Shown: positions 27,665-38,092, numbered from the stretch's first letter. The stretch: DNA of 64,000 nt from Pedobacter sp. W3I1 (GCF_030816015.1 NZ_JAUSXN010000001.1:5580001-5644000), one strand, 5' to 3'. A program made the numbers and translations. Notes: generated by a model from the sequence alone, not told the origin.

Positions 27665-28894
27665 TTAATACTCAACTTTATAATCCTTTTTTATGGTTTC
27701 TCCACTCCAGGCTTTCAAACTGGTCCATGGTGCAGGTGCGTCTGTCCAGAATTTATGGTCAGCGGGCAGTCCCAACGTTAAAAAGCCTAAGGTGGCCATG
27801 TATAAACTCCCGGTAGAAGTGTAAGTATCTGCTACTTCTGGCTGATGTCCGTTAAAGCCCAGCACCAACCATCCTTTATCATCGAAATTCTGATTTCCAT
27901 CGTACAGTTTATGCATTACCGCGGTTAAGCCACCACGAACTTGTGATGGTTTTACATATTCAGGCAATTTTTCCATTAAGGCCGTTTGGGCCAATGCCTG
28001 AAAGGCTGCCGTACGATAAGTGATGGAACGACCATAAGCTGGGTAAGTGCCTTCGGGTGAAATGATCCTCTCTAAATATTCAGAATAGCGTACCATTCTT
28101 TTCAAGGTCACATCATAATCAGCCTGAGATGCTCTTTTCTGATCAACCAATACTTTTAAAAGATCAACCAGCATGGGGTGAATTACATAAGAGTTATAAT
28201 AATCCATGCTAAATTTTTCACCATCACTATACCAGCTATCACCTACATACCATTCTTTCATTTTATTGATGGAGAACTGAACACGGGCAGGATCATATTG
28301 CTCGCCGATGCTTAATAAAAAACCTTCGGTTAAACCCGAAAATAACAACCAGTTATTATAAGCACCACTACGGGTACGCAAAGATTTAAATTCTTCTATG
28401 AATCTTTTTTTGGTGAGCTCATCAAGCGGTTCCCACAATGCTTTTGGCGCTCGGAGAAAGGCATGAGCAACATAAGCAGCATCAACAATGGGCTGACTTT
28501 CGGAGCGGTAACTGATATAATCAGGGCTCTCGGGATTTACCGAATTGGCCAAAGCTTTCAAAAGCTCAGTACGCATGGTTTTTCTAAGCTTACCTTCTGC
28601 GGTATCGTCATCTGGTAAAGCCAGCCATGGGGCAACACCTGCAATGGTACGTCCCAAGGCTTCGAGATAGGTAACTTTAGCCACATTTAGGCCATAACCA
28701 GGTGCTTTTTCTAGAGGCATGTTCTTCTTTAAAGTTTCATTGGCCAGGTTGTGAATCACCGGATAGGCAATCCGGTTTAAGGTTTTAACCCAGAAAGCAC
28801 GGTCTTCAGCGCCGGTTGTAGCTTTCTTTTGTGCGTTTGCCAACTGAGAAAAAATCAGCAGGGCAGAAAAAATCAGTTTATATTTCATTATCAT
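27665..28894 (-). CDS. Exported DUF2264-family protein
   Basis: The 409-aa protein has a signal peptide (LIFSALLIFSQLANAQ). The mature part fits DUF2264 in length and in motifs such as FWVKTLNRIAYPVI, GRTIAGVAPWLALP, RSGAYNNWLLFSGLTEGFL and YYNSYVIHPMLVDLLKVL. The fold is expected to be an alpha/alpha toroid like other uronate-acting enzymes. Some members are, from memory, beta-glucuronidases (CAZy GH154), but I cannot confirm that this branch is. Its place between GH88 and kduI suggests a periplasmic glycosidase or lyase acting on uronate oligosaccharides. Confidence 0.87.
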   Translation of the reverse strand: MIMKYKLIFSALLIFSQLANAQKKATTGAEDRAFWVKTLNRIAYPVIHNLANETLKKNMPLEKAPGYGLNVAKVTYLEALGRTIAGVAPWLALPDDDTAEGKLRKTMRTELLKALANSVNPESPDYISYRSESQPIVDAAYVAHAFLRAPKALWEPLDELTKKRFIEEFKSLRTRSGAYNNWLLFSGLTEGFLLSIGEQYDPARVQFSINKMKEWYVGDSWYSDGEKFSMDYYNSYVIHPMLVDLLKVLVDQKRASQADYDVTLKRMVRYSEYLERIISPEGTYPAYGRSITYRTAAFQALAQTALMEKLPEYVKPSQVRGGLTAVMHKLYDGNQNFDDKGWLVLGFNGHQPEVADTYTSTGSLYMATLGFLTLGLPADHKFWTDAPAPWTSLKAWSGETIKKDYKVEY

Positions 28895-28949
28895 TATATA
28901 TGTGAGTGTGATGGCTTACTCTGGTTATTTTTAATTATTTGGAGAGCAG

Positions 28950-29075
28950 GTTTCTGTGCTACGATTCAGATTTCTTCCCGCTTTACGTTTTATCCTGATG
29001 AAGGATCAGGATGTCCACTCCAATCGGGTCTAGGTGGCACGGCATGCATTACTAATATTGGCTGGGTATCTAACA
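28950..29075 (+). repeat. Dispersed structured repeat, copy 1
   Basis: It contains TTCCCGCTTTACG, the hairpin TCCTGAT-gaagg-ATCAGGA, then AATCGGGTCTAGGTGGCACG and GGCATGCATTACTAATATTG. A second copy in the same orientation is at 48317-48443 and an inverted, shorter one at 29120-29190. Confidence 0.65.
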
Positions 29076-29119
29076 ATAAACATTAATTTTTAGTGGTTTT
29101 ACACAAACCGCTGTTCATA

Positions 29120-29190
29120 AACCCGGTAGTAGCGGACATCCCGATTTTTTCTATCGGGATAAAGCGGATAACGGGACTGCTGTTCCAGAA
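29120..29190 (-). repeat. Dispersed structured repeat, copy 2 (inverted)
   Basis: Read on the minus strand it gives GTCCCGTTATCCGCTTTATC, then a CCCGAT/ATCGGG hairpin, then GATGTCCGCTACTACCGGGT. This matches the core of the copy at 28950-29075. Confidence 0.6.
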
Positions 29191-29260
29191 GAATCCATTT
29201 CCATAAAAACAAAGAACTAAATATGCGTCTGAGACTACTTTACCAAAAAACATGTAATTT

Positions 29261-30445
29261 CTACAAATACCATTTTTTATATCTCGCTAAAGCCTCTAAA
29301 TAATAATAATCGGCATACACCAAAGGCACATCAATTTCGCTGTTTAGTGGATAAGCACCTGTACTGTGCATTAACAAAAAGCCTCCATTTTCGCCTAATT
29401 TGGCATGGTAAGTACTGCTTGATAGCGAATAGATCATGGTTTCAGCTGCTGATTTAAACTCCGTTTTTTCGCTTCCTGATGTATACTGACCAAGTTCTAA
29501 CAATGCGGAAGCCATTAGCGCACCTGCAGAAGCATCGCGTTTGGCGAAAGGAATACCCTGTGCATCGAAGTCCCAGAAAGGAATTTTATCGGCCGGTAAA
29601 TTTGGGTGGTTCAATACAAAGTGTGCAATGCCTTTAGCTTGTTTTAAATAGACCGGATCTTTGGTAAAACGGTACATCATGGTATAGCCGTACAAAGCCC
29701 AGCCCTGTCCACGCGACCATGCAGAGCAATTTGCAGCGCCTTGCCAGGTAACTTTTTTAATGATCTCGCCTGTTTGAGGGTTGTAATCTACTACATGATA
29801 AGAACTAAAATCTGGCCGGAAATGGTTTTTTAAAGTAGTATTGGCATGTGTGATAGAGATCTCTTTATACTTCTTATCTCCACCATTATCACTTGCCCAG
29901 TTCATCATTTCCAGGTTCATCATATTATCAATAATTACCGGGCACTCCCACATTTTGCTTTTGTTCCACGATTGGATTGATTTTACAACCGGACGGTAAC
30001 GTGTAGCGAGAGATTCTGCCGAACGCTGAATTACTGCCTTATATGCTGGCTTGCCTGTTAAACGGTAGGCATTCCCAAAACTGCAGTACATCATAAAACC
30101 TAAATCGTGGTTTCCGGTATAAGTTTGGTTCGGTTCTATTACTTTTAAGGCTGCCTCTGCCTCTTGTTTAATACGCTGGTCTTTTGTTTGTTCATATATG
30201 TACCACAAACTGCCCGAATAAAAGCCACTACACCACCATTTAATATCGTAATTTATAGATTTACCTTTTTCGAAACTTTGAGGTGTTTTGCCTTCGGGTA
30301 TATTTTTAGCGAGTACTTTATATTGGTCAACTGCGAATTTAAATTCATCGTTAATTAACTGAGCCATTGGCTTCCTGGTGGTTTGGCCAAATGAACTGGC
30401 CCCCGTAAGCATGAGTAATGCGGCAATTAAATTGATTTTTTTCAT
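29261..30445 (-). CDS. GH88 unsaturated glucuronyl hydrolase (PUL2)
   Basis: The 394-aa exported protein (signal MKKINLIAALLMLTGASSFG) has the same layout as the PUL1 GH88: WCSGFYSGSLWYIYEQ, NHDLGFMMYCSFGNAYR with Asp114, and IIDNMMNLEMMNWAS with Asp173. Both catalytic aspartates are present. It should release the unsaturated uronic acid from the disaccharides made by the PL8 lyase encoded next to it (103-bp gap upstream). The two GH88 proteins of the window are clearly diverged, so they likely prefer different linkages. Confidence 0.95.
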   Translation of the reverse strand: MKKINLIAALLMLTGASSFGQTTRKPMAQLINDEFKFAVDQYKVLAKNIPEGKTPQSFEKGKSINYDIKWWCSGFYSGSLWYIYEQTKDQRIKQEAEAALKVIEPNQTYTGNHDLGFMMYCSFGNAYRLTGKPAYKAVIQRSAESLATRYRPVVKSIQSWNKSKMWECPVIIDNMMNLEMMNWASDNGGDKKYKEISITHANTTLKNHFRPDFSSYHVVDYNPQTGEIIKKVTWQGAANCSAWSRGQGWALYGYTMMYRFTKDPVYLKQAKGIAHFVLNHPNLPADKIPFWDFDAQGIPFAKRDASAGALMASALLELGQYTSGSEKTEFKSAAETMIYSLSSSTYHAKLGENGGFLLMHSTGAYPLNSEIDVPLVYADYYYLEALARYKKWYL

Positions 30446-30548
30446 CTGTATATTTGTGTTTTTATAGGTAATGAAGCCCTTCGTCAGGAAATATGTTTAT
30501 TATTCTTTGGTGCTGAGACTATGATGGTTTTATCGTTTATAATTAGTT

Positions 30549-32666
30549 TTATTCTTTTATATTAAAACTTGCTGTAGCACCTGCAAAAGCGCCATTTGGC
30601 AAAGTACAATCTATACTTTTTGTTTTCGGTAATCCTGGCAGCTTTAGCAACACCTTAATAATTGCATTTTCCTGTGCGGGATCTGCGATATACAGCGTAG
30701 GGTTTTTACCGTTTAAATCTTTAATGTAAACCATACATGGCTGATCTACCTGAAGCGATAAGCCATTAGCTGTAAGTGTTCCCGCTTTATAAAAAACGGC
30801 TTGCAACATGTCCAGACCAGTATGTTTTACAGCTTGTAGTTCATCGGTGTTTTTTAATACCTGTATCATCGATCGGTTGTATTTTTTTAAACCTGCAGCA
30901 TCAATTCCCGGCACCACCAGATATTGATAGCTGGCATGCTGAGGATTTTTGCCATGATTTAACCAGATTTTAAATACGTTATGTTTCAGTTCGGTTTTGC
31001 TCTGAAAATGATTGATGCGGTACCAGCTTCCAGTTTGTGCTTTGTTGCTGATTTCTACATTCCCGCCCTGGGGAAAAATATATCCAATACTGTCGTGAAC
31101 AGCCCAAATCTCGTTTTTACCAGTGCTCTGGGCTCCATTTGAAGAAGCCACCTCGCCCCTCAACCAGGCCTGATTGATTGTTGTAGTAATATTTTCTTTT
31201 GCATTGCTGTTAATCCCAGCTCCCAGGCACACCACTTCCTGATCAAAAAAGAACCATGCTTTTTTTGCCTGAACGCTGTCGTAATCTAAATCATAACATG
31301 AAACACCATAAATGCCATCACTAACTCCACCAACAAATTTGGTTGTACCCGGAATTCCCCATTCTTTTAATACTGTGGCACCATAATCATCAGGATAATC
31401 TCTGCTGGTGGTTCCCGGAATTTTATCCCATTCCCAAACAGGCATCAGGTTGGCGTATTCCGATCCACTACGCTGGATATTGGTTGCCCCATCGGGGAGA
31501 AATTTCCCCAAAATGTTTTCGTTGTTGCCGCGTTCTGTCCTTAGGGTTCTCGTTGATGCAGTTTGCACACTAAAGGTGTAGGCTGGACGAAGGTGCAGCG
31601 TATACTCACTTTTCCAAAATTGATTATGGGCAGATGTAATTTTATAGTCAGGCGGCTCGGCTCCTGAAGTCCGTTTAACCGAGGCATCCCAATACGCAGC
31701 ATTTTCCGGATCAAAGCGTTTTATTTTGCTCACCATTCCGCCCATGCCACTACTTAACGAATCTTTGCGGCTAATGCCGCGGCCACGCACATTAAAATCA
31801 TAGAATGAACCTCTTACCGTTTTTAGAAAGGTATTTTTAAGATAATCGACCAAAATAGCCAACTGATCTTTCGGCAAAGCATATTCGGTATCTCTTAAAT
31901 AAAAACCCGCATTAACCGAATTTCCGGCAAATACCCGCCCATAACTGGCAATAGCCTGTTGTTTGCCATGCTGATAATAACTGCCATCAACCTGAACGCC
32001 TTCTTTTCCATCTGCTACGGCAATGGGTTCGAATAAATATCTCGCGGCAGAATCTAAAGTTGCTTTGTTTTTGGTTAAACAGGCCCGATATAGGTAATGT
32101 AAAGCTTCATCTGAGGTATTAGCACCATCTCCGGTTTTTAACCTTCTGATCATTCTTTTAATCAGGGCGGCTTCAAGCTCTGCAGGAAGCCCGGTTTTTG
32201 CATTGCGCATTAATATTAAGGTTTGCCCAATAGCCTGCGGATAAAAGATATCATTGTACCACCAGTTCTTGTTCTTCGGGTTTTGATCCAGCCAGTTCTG
32301 TAAAGTTTTAACAATGGCATGATGAAGTTCGGTATTGTTATAAAGCTTATTCGATGGGCGGATATAAACCGTGGCCATATCTTTAATCCGTTTTAAGGGA
32401 TCGTATTGCACATCTATATAATTAACATCTTGCCAACTTCCATCTGTATTTAGATTTTTAAGGTAACGGGTAACCTCATCAGCTAAGGGTTTATCTTTAA
32501 CAAAAGTCTGCAAATCGTTATTAATACGTTGCAGAATGGTATTAAACGGTTCGTTTTGTGCCTTCACTGCTATATTCATCAGCATTAGGCAACCCGCCAG
32601 GAATCCAAGTCTAACTTTTTGACGAACCTTTATTTTATCGTTTGTTTTTTTATTTATGGCAAACAT
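30549..32666 (-). CDS. Polysaccharide lyase family 8 (chondroitin AC / hyaluronan lyase type)
   Basis: The 705-aa exported protein has an alpha/alpha toroid followed by a beta-sandwich, as in PL8. Asn183, His233 (GSYYQHGKQ), Tyr242 (ASYGRVF), Arg296 and Arg300 (NVRGRGISR) keep exactly the spacing of Asn175, His225, Tyr234, Arg288 and Arg292 of P. heparinus chondroitin AC lyase, offset by 8. LGKFLPDGATNIQRSGSEY is also typical. It cuts next to uronic acid by beta-elimination, giving unsaturated disaccharides for GH88. Substrate may be hyaluronan, chondroitin or another glucuronate polymer; PL8 also contains xanthan lyases, so this is not settled. Confidence 0.94.
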   Translation of the reverse strand: MFAINKKTNDKIKVRQKVRLGFLAGCLMLMNIAVKAQNEPFNTILQRINNDLQTFVKDKPLADEVTRYLKNLNTDGSWQDVNYIDVQYDPLKRIKDMATVYIRPSNKLYNNTELHHAIVKTLQNWLDQNPKNKNWWYNDIFYPQAIGQTLILMRNAKTGLPAELEAALIKRMIRRLKTGDGANTSDEALHYLYRACLTKNKATLDSAARYLFEPIAVADGKEGVQVDGSYYQHGKQQAIASYGRVFAGNSVNAGFYLRDTEYALPKDQLAILVDYLKNTFLKTVRGSFYDFNVRGRGISRKDSLSSGMGGMVSKIKRFDPENAAYWDASVKRTSGAEPPDYKITSAHNQFWKSEYTLHLRPAYTFSVQTASTRTLRTERGNNENILGKFLPDGATNIQRSGSEYANLMPVWEWDKIPGTTSRDYPDDYGATVLKEWGIPGTTKFVGGVSDGIYGVSCYDLDYDSVQAKKAWFFFDQEVVCLGAGINSNAKENITTTINQAWLRGEVASSNGAQSTGKNEIWAVHDSIGYIFPQGGNVEISNKAQTGSWYRINHFQSKTELKHNVFKIWLNHGKNPQHASYQYLVVPGIDAAGLKKYNRSMIQVLKNTDELQAVKHTGLDMLQAVFYKAGTLTANGLSLQVDQPCMVYIKDLNGKNPTLYIADPAQENAIIKVLLKLPGLPKTKSIDCTLPNGAFAGATASFNIKE

Positions 32667-33012
32667 CTTTATTTTTTATTTAAGCACAAACCCGTTTTGA
32701 TATTCGCAATAAGGGATCGTCAGAAGGCATTTCAAGGCCCATTTTTCGCTATTTCATTTAAAAAAGCCACCGGGCTAGGCAAGGTGGCCCCAAACTAACG
32801 ATACTAATCATTTTTTTTATCAGCTTGGACTGATGTCTTTATTGTTTATCTGCCTGGATTTAGATCAATGCAGTATTTGCACTGACCAAAAGCAAAATTT
32901 TGTCATGTTGAGCCTGTCGAAACACATGCAAGCATAATTAACTAAGTCCTTCGACAAGCTCAGGATGGCAATTTATAATTATAACACCCTCTAAACTCAT
33001 TCTACAAACCAT
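32667..33012. other. Intergenic region with a REP-like hairpin
   Basis: This 346-bp gap separates the SusD gene from the PL8 gene within PUL2. A palindrome lies at 32900-32971. The part near 32700-32800 is GC-balanced without clear features; a separate promoter for the PL8 gene is possible. Confidence 0.55.
32900..32971. repeat. REP-like palindrome (TGTCATCCTGAGC family)
   Basis: TTGTCATGTTGAGCCTGTCG (32900-) and CGACAAGCTCAGGATGGCAA (ending 32971) pair over about 21 bp with two or three mismatches, around a 28-nt spacer. Confidence 0.8.
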
Positions 33013-34773
33013 TTAATTTATCCAACCTGCGTTTTGAGTCAGGTTAGGGTTTCTTTCTATCTCTACAGCTGGAATTGCCCAATTGTAAAGAAAATCGCCT
33101 TTAAATGAATAAGCGTATACAACTTTGCCCCAAGCCTGTTTTACGCCATTACCAGCATAAAAAACTTTATCCTTCCAGCTTTTCCATCTCATTTCATCAA
33201 AGAAGTTAATACCTTCATTAGGAAACTCCACTCTCCTTTCGTTACGAATTCTTTCTCTTAAATCAGTTTGGCCAGAAACAAATGTTGGCAATATGCTATT
33301 TGTATTTTGAAGTAAAGCTACACCCGCACGGCCCCTCACTTCGTTTACTTTAGCAATTGCTTCAGAAGTTAAACCCTGCTCGTTTAAAGCTTCGGCCCAC
33401 ATCAATAATACATCAGCATATCTGATTAAAACAAGGTCTGTTGGCCCATAATCTCTAGCAGGTGTTTCTGTTGTACCCTCATAAACATATTTGCGGTACA
33501 AGTAATAAAATAAACTTTGTGTATCTGTGCGTAAATCGCCGTTTGTAGCCGCTTCTGCACGATAAGGCCATCTAGATGTTACAACGGCATTTGCACCACT
33601 AAATACACCAAGGTAAGTAGAATATGGAGTAATAACGTTGGCTGCAAGTCTTGGGTCGCGGTTTGCGTAAGCTTTAAGCAAGCGGGCTTCATTACCAGTT
33701 GGCAAATAAAGACTCATTTTTGCTCCTCTCGCAGTTGCTGCGGTAATTTCTGAAGCAGTTAAGTTGTTTCTTAAAAAATAAACTTCTCGCTCAGCAACCG
33801 TTAAGGAAGAATAACCCGGAATTGCAATTTCCCAATCAAATTTAGAACCATCTGCATTTTCATATAAATCAACCAAATTAGGCGAAACATGGTAAGTGTT
33901 CCAGCAAGAGCCAAAAGAAGAACGTGTACCACAATAAAACTGGGTATCAGAACCAAAACCAGTTATACCTATATTCTGAATGGAGAATATCATTTCGCTT
34001 GATTGCTCATTCGCTGTTTTAAACAAATTGGAATAGTTGGCAAACAAGGTATAACCAGCGTCTTTAACTTTACTAAAATCTGCCGCTGCCAAATCCCACT
34101 TTTGAGTATATAGATAAGCTTTACCACGTAATGCATAAGCTGCACCTTTTGTTATGTGACCATATTGTGCGTTACCGCTTACATATCTATCAGGTAAATT
34201 TGGTTCAGCAATAACTGCATTAAGATCACTAACAACCTGCGCCCAAACTTCTGCCTCAGTTGAACGTGCTTTTGTTGCATCAGCAGCAGTAAATGGTTCT
34301 AAATAAATTGGCACACCTTTATAAAGCTGGTTTAACCTCAAATAAAAATACGCTCTCAAAAATTTACACTCTGCAATATATCTTGCTTTTTTTTCTGCTG
34401 CTGAAGGCGATTTTAAAGGAATATTTTTGATCGCATCGTTGGCTCTTTGAATACCTTCATAAAGGTTTTGCCAATGAGAACTAAAATACCCGTTTGATGC
34501 AGTGATTGTTCCCGAAAGTAGCGACTCAGCTCCTGAAGTTTGTCCTGTAAAACCTAAGGCATCCATTTGGTAAAGCTCCAGGCCTGAAGCACCACCTGAT
34601 GTCCATCCGTATCTTAAAATCGCATAAACACCAGTTACGCCCTGATCAGTTAAGTTGTCGGTTGTCCACATCGTTTCTGAGGCAATCTGCGAATATGGTA
34701 CGGTTTCTAGTAAATCTTTTTTACAACCTGTTAAAACAATGATTGTAAATATTATGGTTAAAATCTTTTTCAT
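33013..34773 (-). CDS. SusD/RagB-family glycan-binding lipoprotein (PUL2)
   Basis: I place the start at the ATG at 34773 (586 aa). It gives a clean lipoprotein signal, MKKILTIIFTIIVLTGC with lipid Cys17; the in-frame ATG at 34806 would overlap the SusC gene by 14 bp. SusD signatures are KARYIAECKFLRAYFYLRLN, GAAYALRGKAYLYTQKWDLA, LVLIRYADVLLMWAEALNEQ and RIRNERRVEFPNEGINFFDE. It caps the SusC barrel encoded 19 bp upstream and should bind the PUL2 glycan at the cell surface. Confidence 0.95.
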   Translation of the reverse strand: MKKILTIIFTIIVLTGCKKDLLETVPYSQIASETMWTTDNLTDQGVTGVYAILRYGWTSGGASGLELYQMDALGFTGQTSGAESLLSGTITASNGYFSSHWQNLYEGIQRANDAIKNIPLKSPSAAEKKARYIAECKFLRAYFYLRLNQLYKGVPIYLEPFTAADATKARSTEAEVWAQVVSDLNAVIAEPNLPDRYVSGNAQYGHITKGAAYALRGKAYLYTQKWDLAAADFSKVKDAGYTLFANYSNLFKTANEQSSEMIFSIQNIGITGFGSDTQFYCGTRSSFGSCWNTYHVSPNLVDLYENADGSKFDWEIAIPGYSSLTVAEREVYFLRNNLTASEITAATARGAKMSLYLPTGNEARLLKAYANRDPRLAANVITPYSTYLGVFSGANAVVTSRWPYRAEAATNGDLRTDTQSLFYYLYRKYVYEGTTETPARDYGPTDLVLIRYADVLLMWAEALNEQGLTSEAIAKVNEVRGRAGVALLQNTNSILPTFVSGQTDLRERIRNERRVEFPNEGINFFDEMRWKSWKDKVFYAGNGVKQAWGKVVYAYSFKGDFLYNWAIPAVEIERNPNLTQNAGWIN

Positions 34774-34792
34774 TTTTTTTCTTTCTAAATCG

Positions 34793-37700
34793 TTAAAAAG
34801 TAACATTTAATCCTACAGAATATTGGCGCAAAGTTGGGTAACCAACACCAGAACCAATTTCAGGATCTAAACCAGGGTAATTCGTTATAGTCCAAAGATT
34901 TTCTCCAGAAACATAAATCCTGGCCCTGTTAATTAAAGCTTTTTTCGAAATCTTTTCAGGAATGGTATAACCAATCTGTAAATTTTTCAATTTCAGGTAA
35001 GAGGCGTTATATAAATAAAAATCACTGGCTACACCAGCATTCTGTGCATCAGCAGTGTTTTTTAAACGAGGATAGTGAGCTGTAATATTGTTAGCTGGGT
35101 CACTTGGATTTGCATCGTTGTAATAATAATGGTCATTTGCAATCAATGTACTTACGGCATTACCTAAAGATACAATTGAGTTGTTATAGCCTGTTGAATT
35201 CCAGTAATACCACATGCCTGCACTACCCGACCACAGCATAGAAAGATCTATATTTTTATAAGATAAGTTCAAACTGAAGCCGTAATTATATCTTGGTGTT
35301 GATGATTTGTTCAGGAACTGGGAATCAAAAGCATTACCATACAAACCGTCGCCATTATTATCTGCATAAATTAAATCCCCATAATAGATTTTAGTTTTGC
35401 TTACACCCGCAGTTGGCTGGAAAGTATAACCGGCCGCTATCATGGCATTTAACCAGGCCATATCATCAGGTGTACGGATCATACCGTCTTTTGGCCCACC
35501 ATTTACGTTAACTTTTCCATCAGTAAAATAATTCTCAGTTCCTTTATAAACGGTTTGGAGGTAATATTCATTAATCTCATGCCCTTCCAAAATTCTGTTT
35601 GTACTTCCACTAGAAACATTACCCAAATTTGAGGTGTATACGCTGTTTCCTAATGCATCGGTTGTATAACCTGCATTAAGTAAGCCTTTATATTTAGAAA
35701 CCCTGTTAAAGTTATAAGCGAAATTTCCTGATACACCATATTTGAAATCGCCAACTTTCCCATTATACCCAAGGGTTAGCTCCACACCTTTGTTCGATAC
35801 TTCTGCAATGTTTTGAGTTGCAGCTGTTGCCGTTCCTGTGGTTAATGGAATGGTTGGTGTAAACAAAATACCATCAGTATATTTTTTATACAAATCGATT
35901 TCGAAAGTCAGTGCGCCTTTAAATAAGTTACCGTCTAAGCCAATATTAGTTGTGGTGGTGGTTTCCCATTTCAAATCGTTGTTTGCAAACTTAGTTGAAA
36001 CTAAACCTGTTGATTGTAATCCATTGAAAGAATAATTGGTAGCCCCGTAAACAGCCTGATAATCATAATTACCTGAAGCATTGTTACCTGTTTTACCCCA
36101 TGATGCTCTTAGTTTCAGATTACCTATATACTTGTTAAGGCCGTCCATAAAAGGTTCTTCCGAAATACGCCATCCCGCAGATAATGCAGGGAAGAAACCC
36201 CATCTATTTTCAGCTGAAAATCTAGATGAGCCATCATATCTGAAAACACCTTCTAATAAATATCTGTTTTTGAATGCATAATTTAAACGGCCGAAGTAAG
36301 AACGTAGCGCATAATCATATTCATCACCTGATGCAGAAGTTAATGTAGTTGCAGCATTCAGGGTTGTGATGGTTTCATCAATCAGGCCTTTTTTGCTCGC
36401 ACCAAAATTATAATAGTTATAATAATATTGGTTATAACCTGCCAGAATACTAATATCGTGTACTTTAGCAATTGTAGTTTTGTAATTTAAGATATTATCA
36501 ATTGTATAAGCATAGTTTTTATTAAAACCATAGTTTGTACTTAATTGATCGGGGGTTGATGCAGCACTTTTTAGAATATTTGAAGCAAAGTTCCAACGCT
36601 CATTAGTTATCGAATGGTTGTTAAACTCTTCCTGGCGAGCCTGATAATTAAATCTTGTTTCAAAATTTAATCCTTTTAAAATATCAAACCTTGCCAAAAC
36701 AGTGGTATTGATCCGGGTTTCATTATCATCACCACCGGTACTATATAAGTAAGAAGAAATATTATTTGCTGTAGAAGATTCTTCTGTAGCGGCAGGAAAA
36801 CCATATTTACCGTTGTAAACCGGATAAACACCAGGTGTAGTTTGACGTAAAAAATTAAATGCATTATCTGTACTTGCCAAACCGTAAGTTTGATTTGATG
36901 CAAAAGTTTGTGTACCCACAGTTAAGAAACTTGCAACTTTCGATTGTAAGTTAATCCTCAGGTTGTATTTGTCTGAACCTGTATTTGCCATTGTGCCAGG
37001 GTTGTTGATGTAAAATGCAGACAGCAAATATTGTGTATTTTCACTCCCACCGTTTAACGAGATATTATGTTGTTGAGCGAAATTATTATCGAAAATTACT
37101 TTACCCCAATCTGTATTTGGATATGCAACATAATTTGGGATTCCCTGTGTGGTGAAACCATCAGGGTTAGCATTAGCTGCAGCCCATAATGCCATTGTTG
37201 CATCTGTGTAAATTGGCGTTTGCCCCAGATTTCTGTAACCTTCATTAACTAATTGCATATGCGTAATGTAATCGGTTACAAAAGTTGGCAGGTTTGCGGG
37301 CTTAGCTACCGAACCAAGTCCGCTGTACGTAACTGTCGTTTTCCCTTGTTTACCTTTTTTTGTGGTAATTAGTATTACGCCATTGGCCGCTAATGAACCA
37401 TAGATAGAGGCAGCAGCAGCATCTTTCAAAATAGAAATCGTTTCCACATCATTTGGGTTGACGGCATCCATGCTACCAACAATACCATCAACAATGATTA
37501 AAGCATTATTACTGTTTAGTGTTCCCGTACCGCGAATTCTAATTGTGGCTCCATCTGATCCAGGTTTACCAGAAGCCTGTCTAACAGAAACACCCGAACT
37601 TAAACCTCCCAAAGAAGACGAAAGGTTTGTAACAGGACGGTTTTCAATTGATTTGGCGTCTATTGTTGCAACTGAGCCAATAACGTTTACTTTCTTTTGC

Positions 37701-38092
37701 ACACCATAGCCAACAACCACAACATCGTTCAAACTATTATTCTGATCTTGTAAGGTTACATTCAGACTTGTAGAATTACCTACACCTACCTCCTTCACAT
37801 CGTAACCAACGAAAGAAAATATAAGTACACTTTGTGATGAGGGCACAGTTATAGAAAATTTACCATCAGCAGTAGTTAATACTGCTGTTGATGTTCCTTT
37901 TACTTTTACGCTCACTCCGGGAATTGTCCCGCCTTGAGCATCATTCACTGTTCCTGAAATTTTTATAGATTGAGCAAAGGCGGTAAATGCCGTAAAACTC
38001 AAAAGCATAATTAGTGAGCATAGTTTTACTTGGCAGTAAAAACGGCTCAGTTTTGCTTCTCCAATTTTGAGATGTTTGTAAAGTTTATCCAT
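34793..38092 (-). CDS. SusC/RagA-type TonB-dependent transporter (PUL2)
   Basis: The complete 1,099-aa protein has a long N-terminus before the signal core (LCSLIMLLSFTAFTAFAQ, about 26-41). A carboxypeptidase-like domain (GTVNDAQGGTIPGVSVKVKG), TonB box (LNDVVVVGYG), plug (SVRQASGKPGSDGATIRIRG, SILKDAAAASIYGSLAANG) and a 22-strand-type barrel ending SVGLNVTF follow. It imports oligosaccharides in complex with the SusD encoded next. It is first in the PUL2 operon and divergent from the HTCS regulator, which very likely controls it. Confidence 0.97.
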   Translation of the reverse strand: MDKLYKHLKIGEAKLSRFYCQVKLCSLIMLLSFTAFTAFAQSIKISGTVNDAQGGTIPGVSVKVKGTSTAVLTTADGKFSITVPSSQSVLIFSFVGYDVKEVGVGNSTSLNVTLQDQNNSLNDVVVVGYGVQKKVNVIGSVATIDAKSIENRPVTNLSSSLGGLSSGVSVRQASGKPGSDGATIRIRGTGTLNSNNALIIVDGIVGSMDAVNPNDVETISILKDAAAASIYGSLAANGVILITTKKGKQGKTTVTYSGLGSVAKPANLPTFVTDYITHMQLVNEGYRNLGQTPIYTDATMALWAAANANPDGFTTQGIPNYVAYPNTDWGKVIFDNNFAQQHNISLNGGSENTQYLLSAFYINNPGTMANTGSDKYNLRINLQSKVASFLTVGTQTFASNQTYGLASTDNAFNFLRQTTPGVYPVYNGKYGFPAATEESSTANNISSYLYSTGGDDNETRINTTVLARFDILKGLNFETRFNYQARQEEFNNHSITNERWNFASNILKSAASTPDQLSTNYGFNKNYAYTIDNILNYKTTIAKVHDISILAGYNQYYYNYYNFGASKKGLIDETITTLNAATTLTSASGDEYDYALRSYFGRLNYAFKNRYLLEGVFRYDGSSRFSAENRWGFFPALSAGWRISEEPFMDGLNKYIGNLKLRASWGKTGNNASGNYDYQAVYGATNYSFNGLQSTGLVSTKFANNDLKWETTTTTNIGLDGNLFKGALTFEIDLYKKYTDGILFTPTIPLTTGTATAATQNIAEVSNKGVELTLGYNGKVGDFKYGVSGNFAYNFNRVSKYKGLLNAGYTTDALGNSVYTSNLGNVSSGSTNRILEGHEINEYYLQTVYKGTENYFTDGKVNVNGGPKDGMIRTPDDMAWLNAMIAAGYTFQPTAGVSKTKIYYGDLIYADNNGDGLYGNAFDSQFLNKSSTPRYNYGFSLNLSYKNIDLSMLWSGSAGMWYYWNSTGYNNSIVSLGNAVSTLIANDHYYYNDANPSDPANNITAHYPRLKNTADAQNAGVASDFYLYNASYLKLKNLQIGYTIPEKISKKALINRARIYVSGENLWTITNYPGLDPEIGSGVGYPTLRQYSVGLNVTF

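Larger units (their letters stand above)
28895..29260. other. Intergenic region holding two inverted repeat copies
   Basis: No gene in this 366-bp gap inside the PUL2 operon. It contains two divergent copies of one repeat in opposite orientation (28950-29075 and 29120-29190), described separately. Confidence 0.6.
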
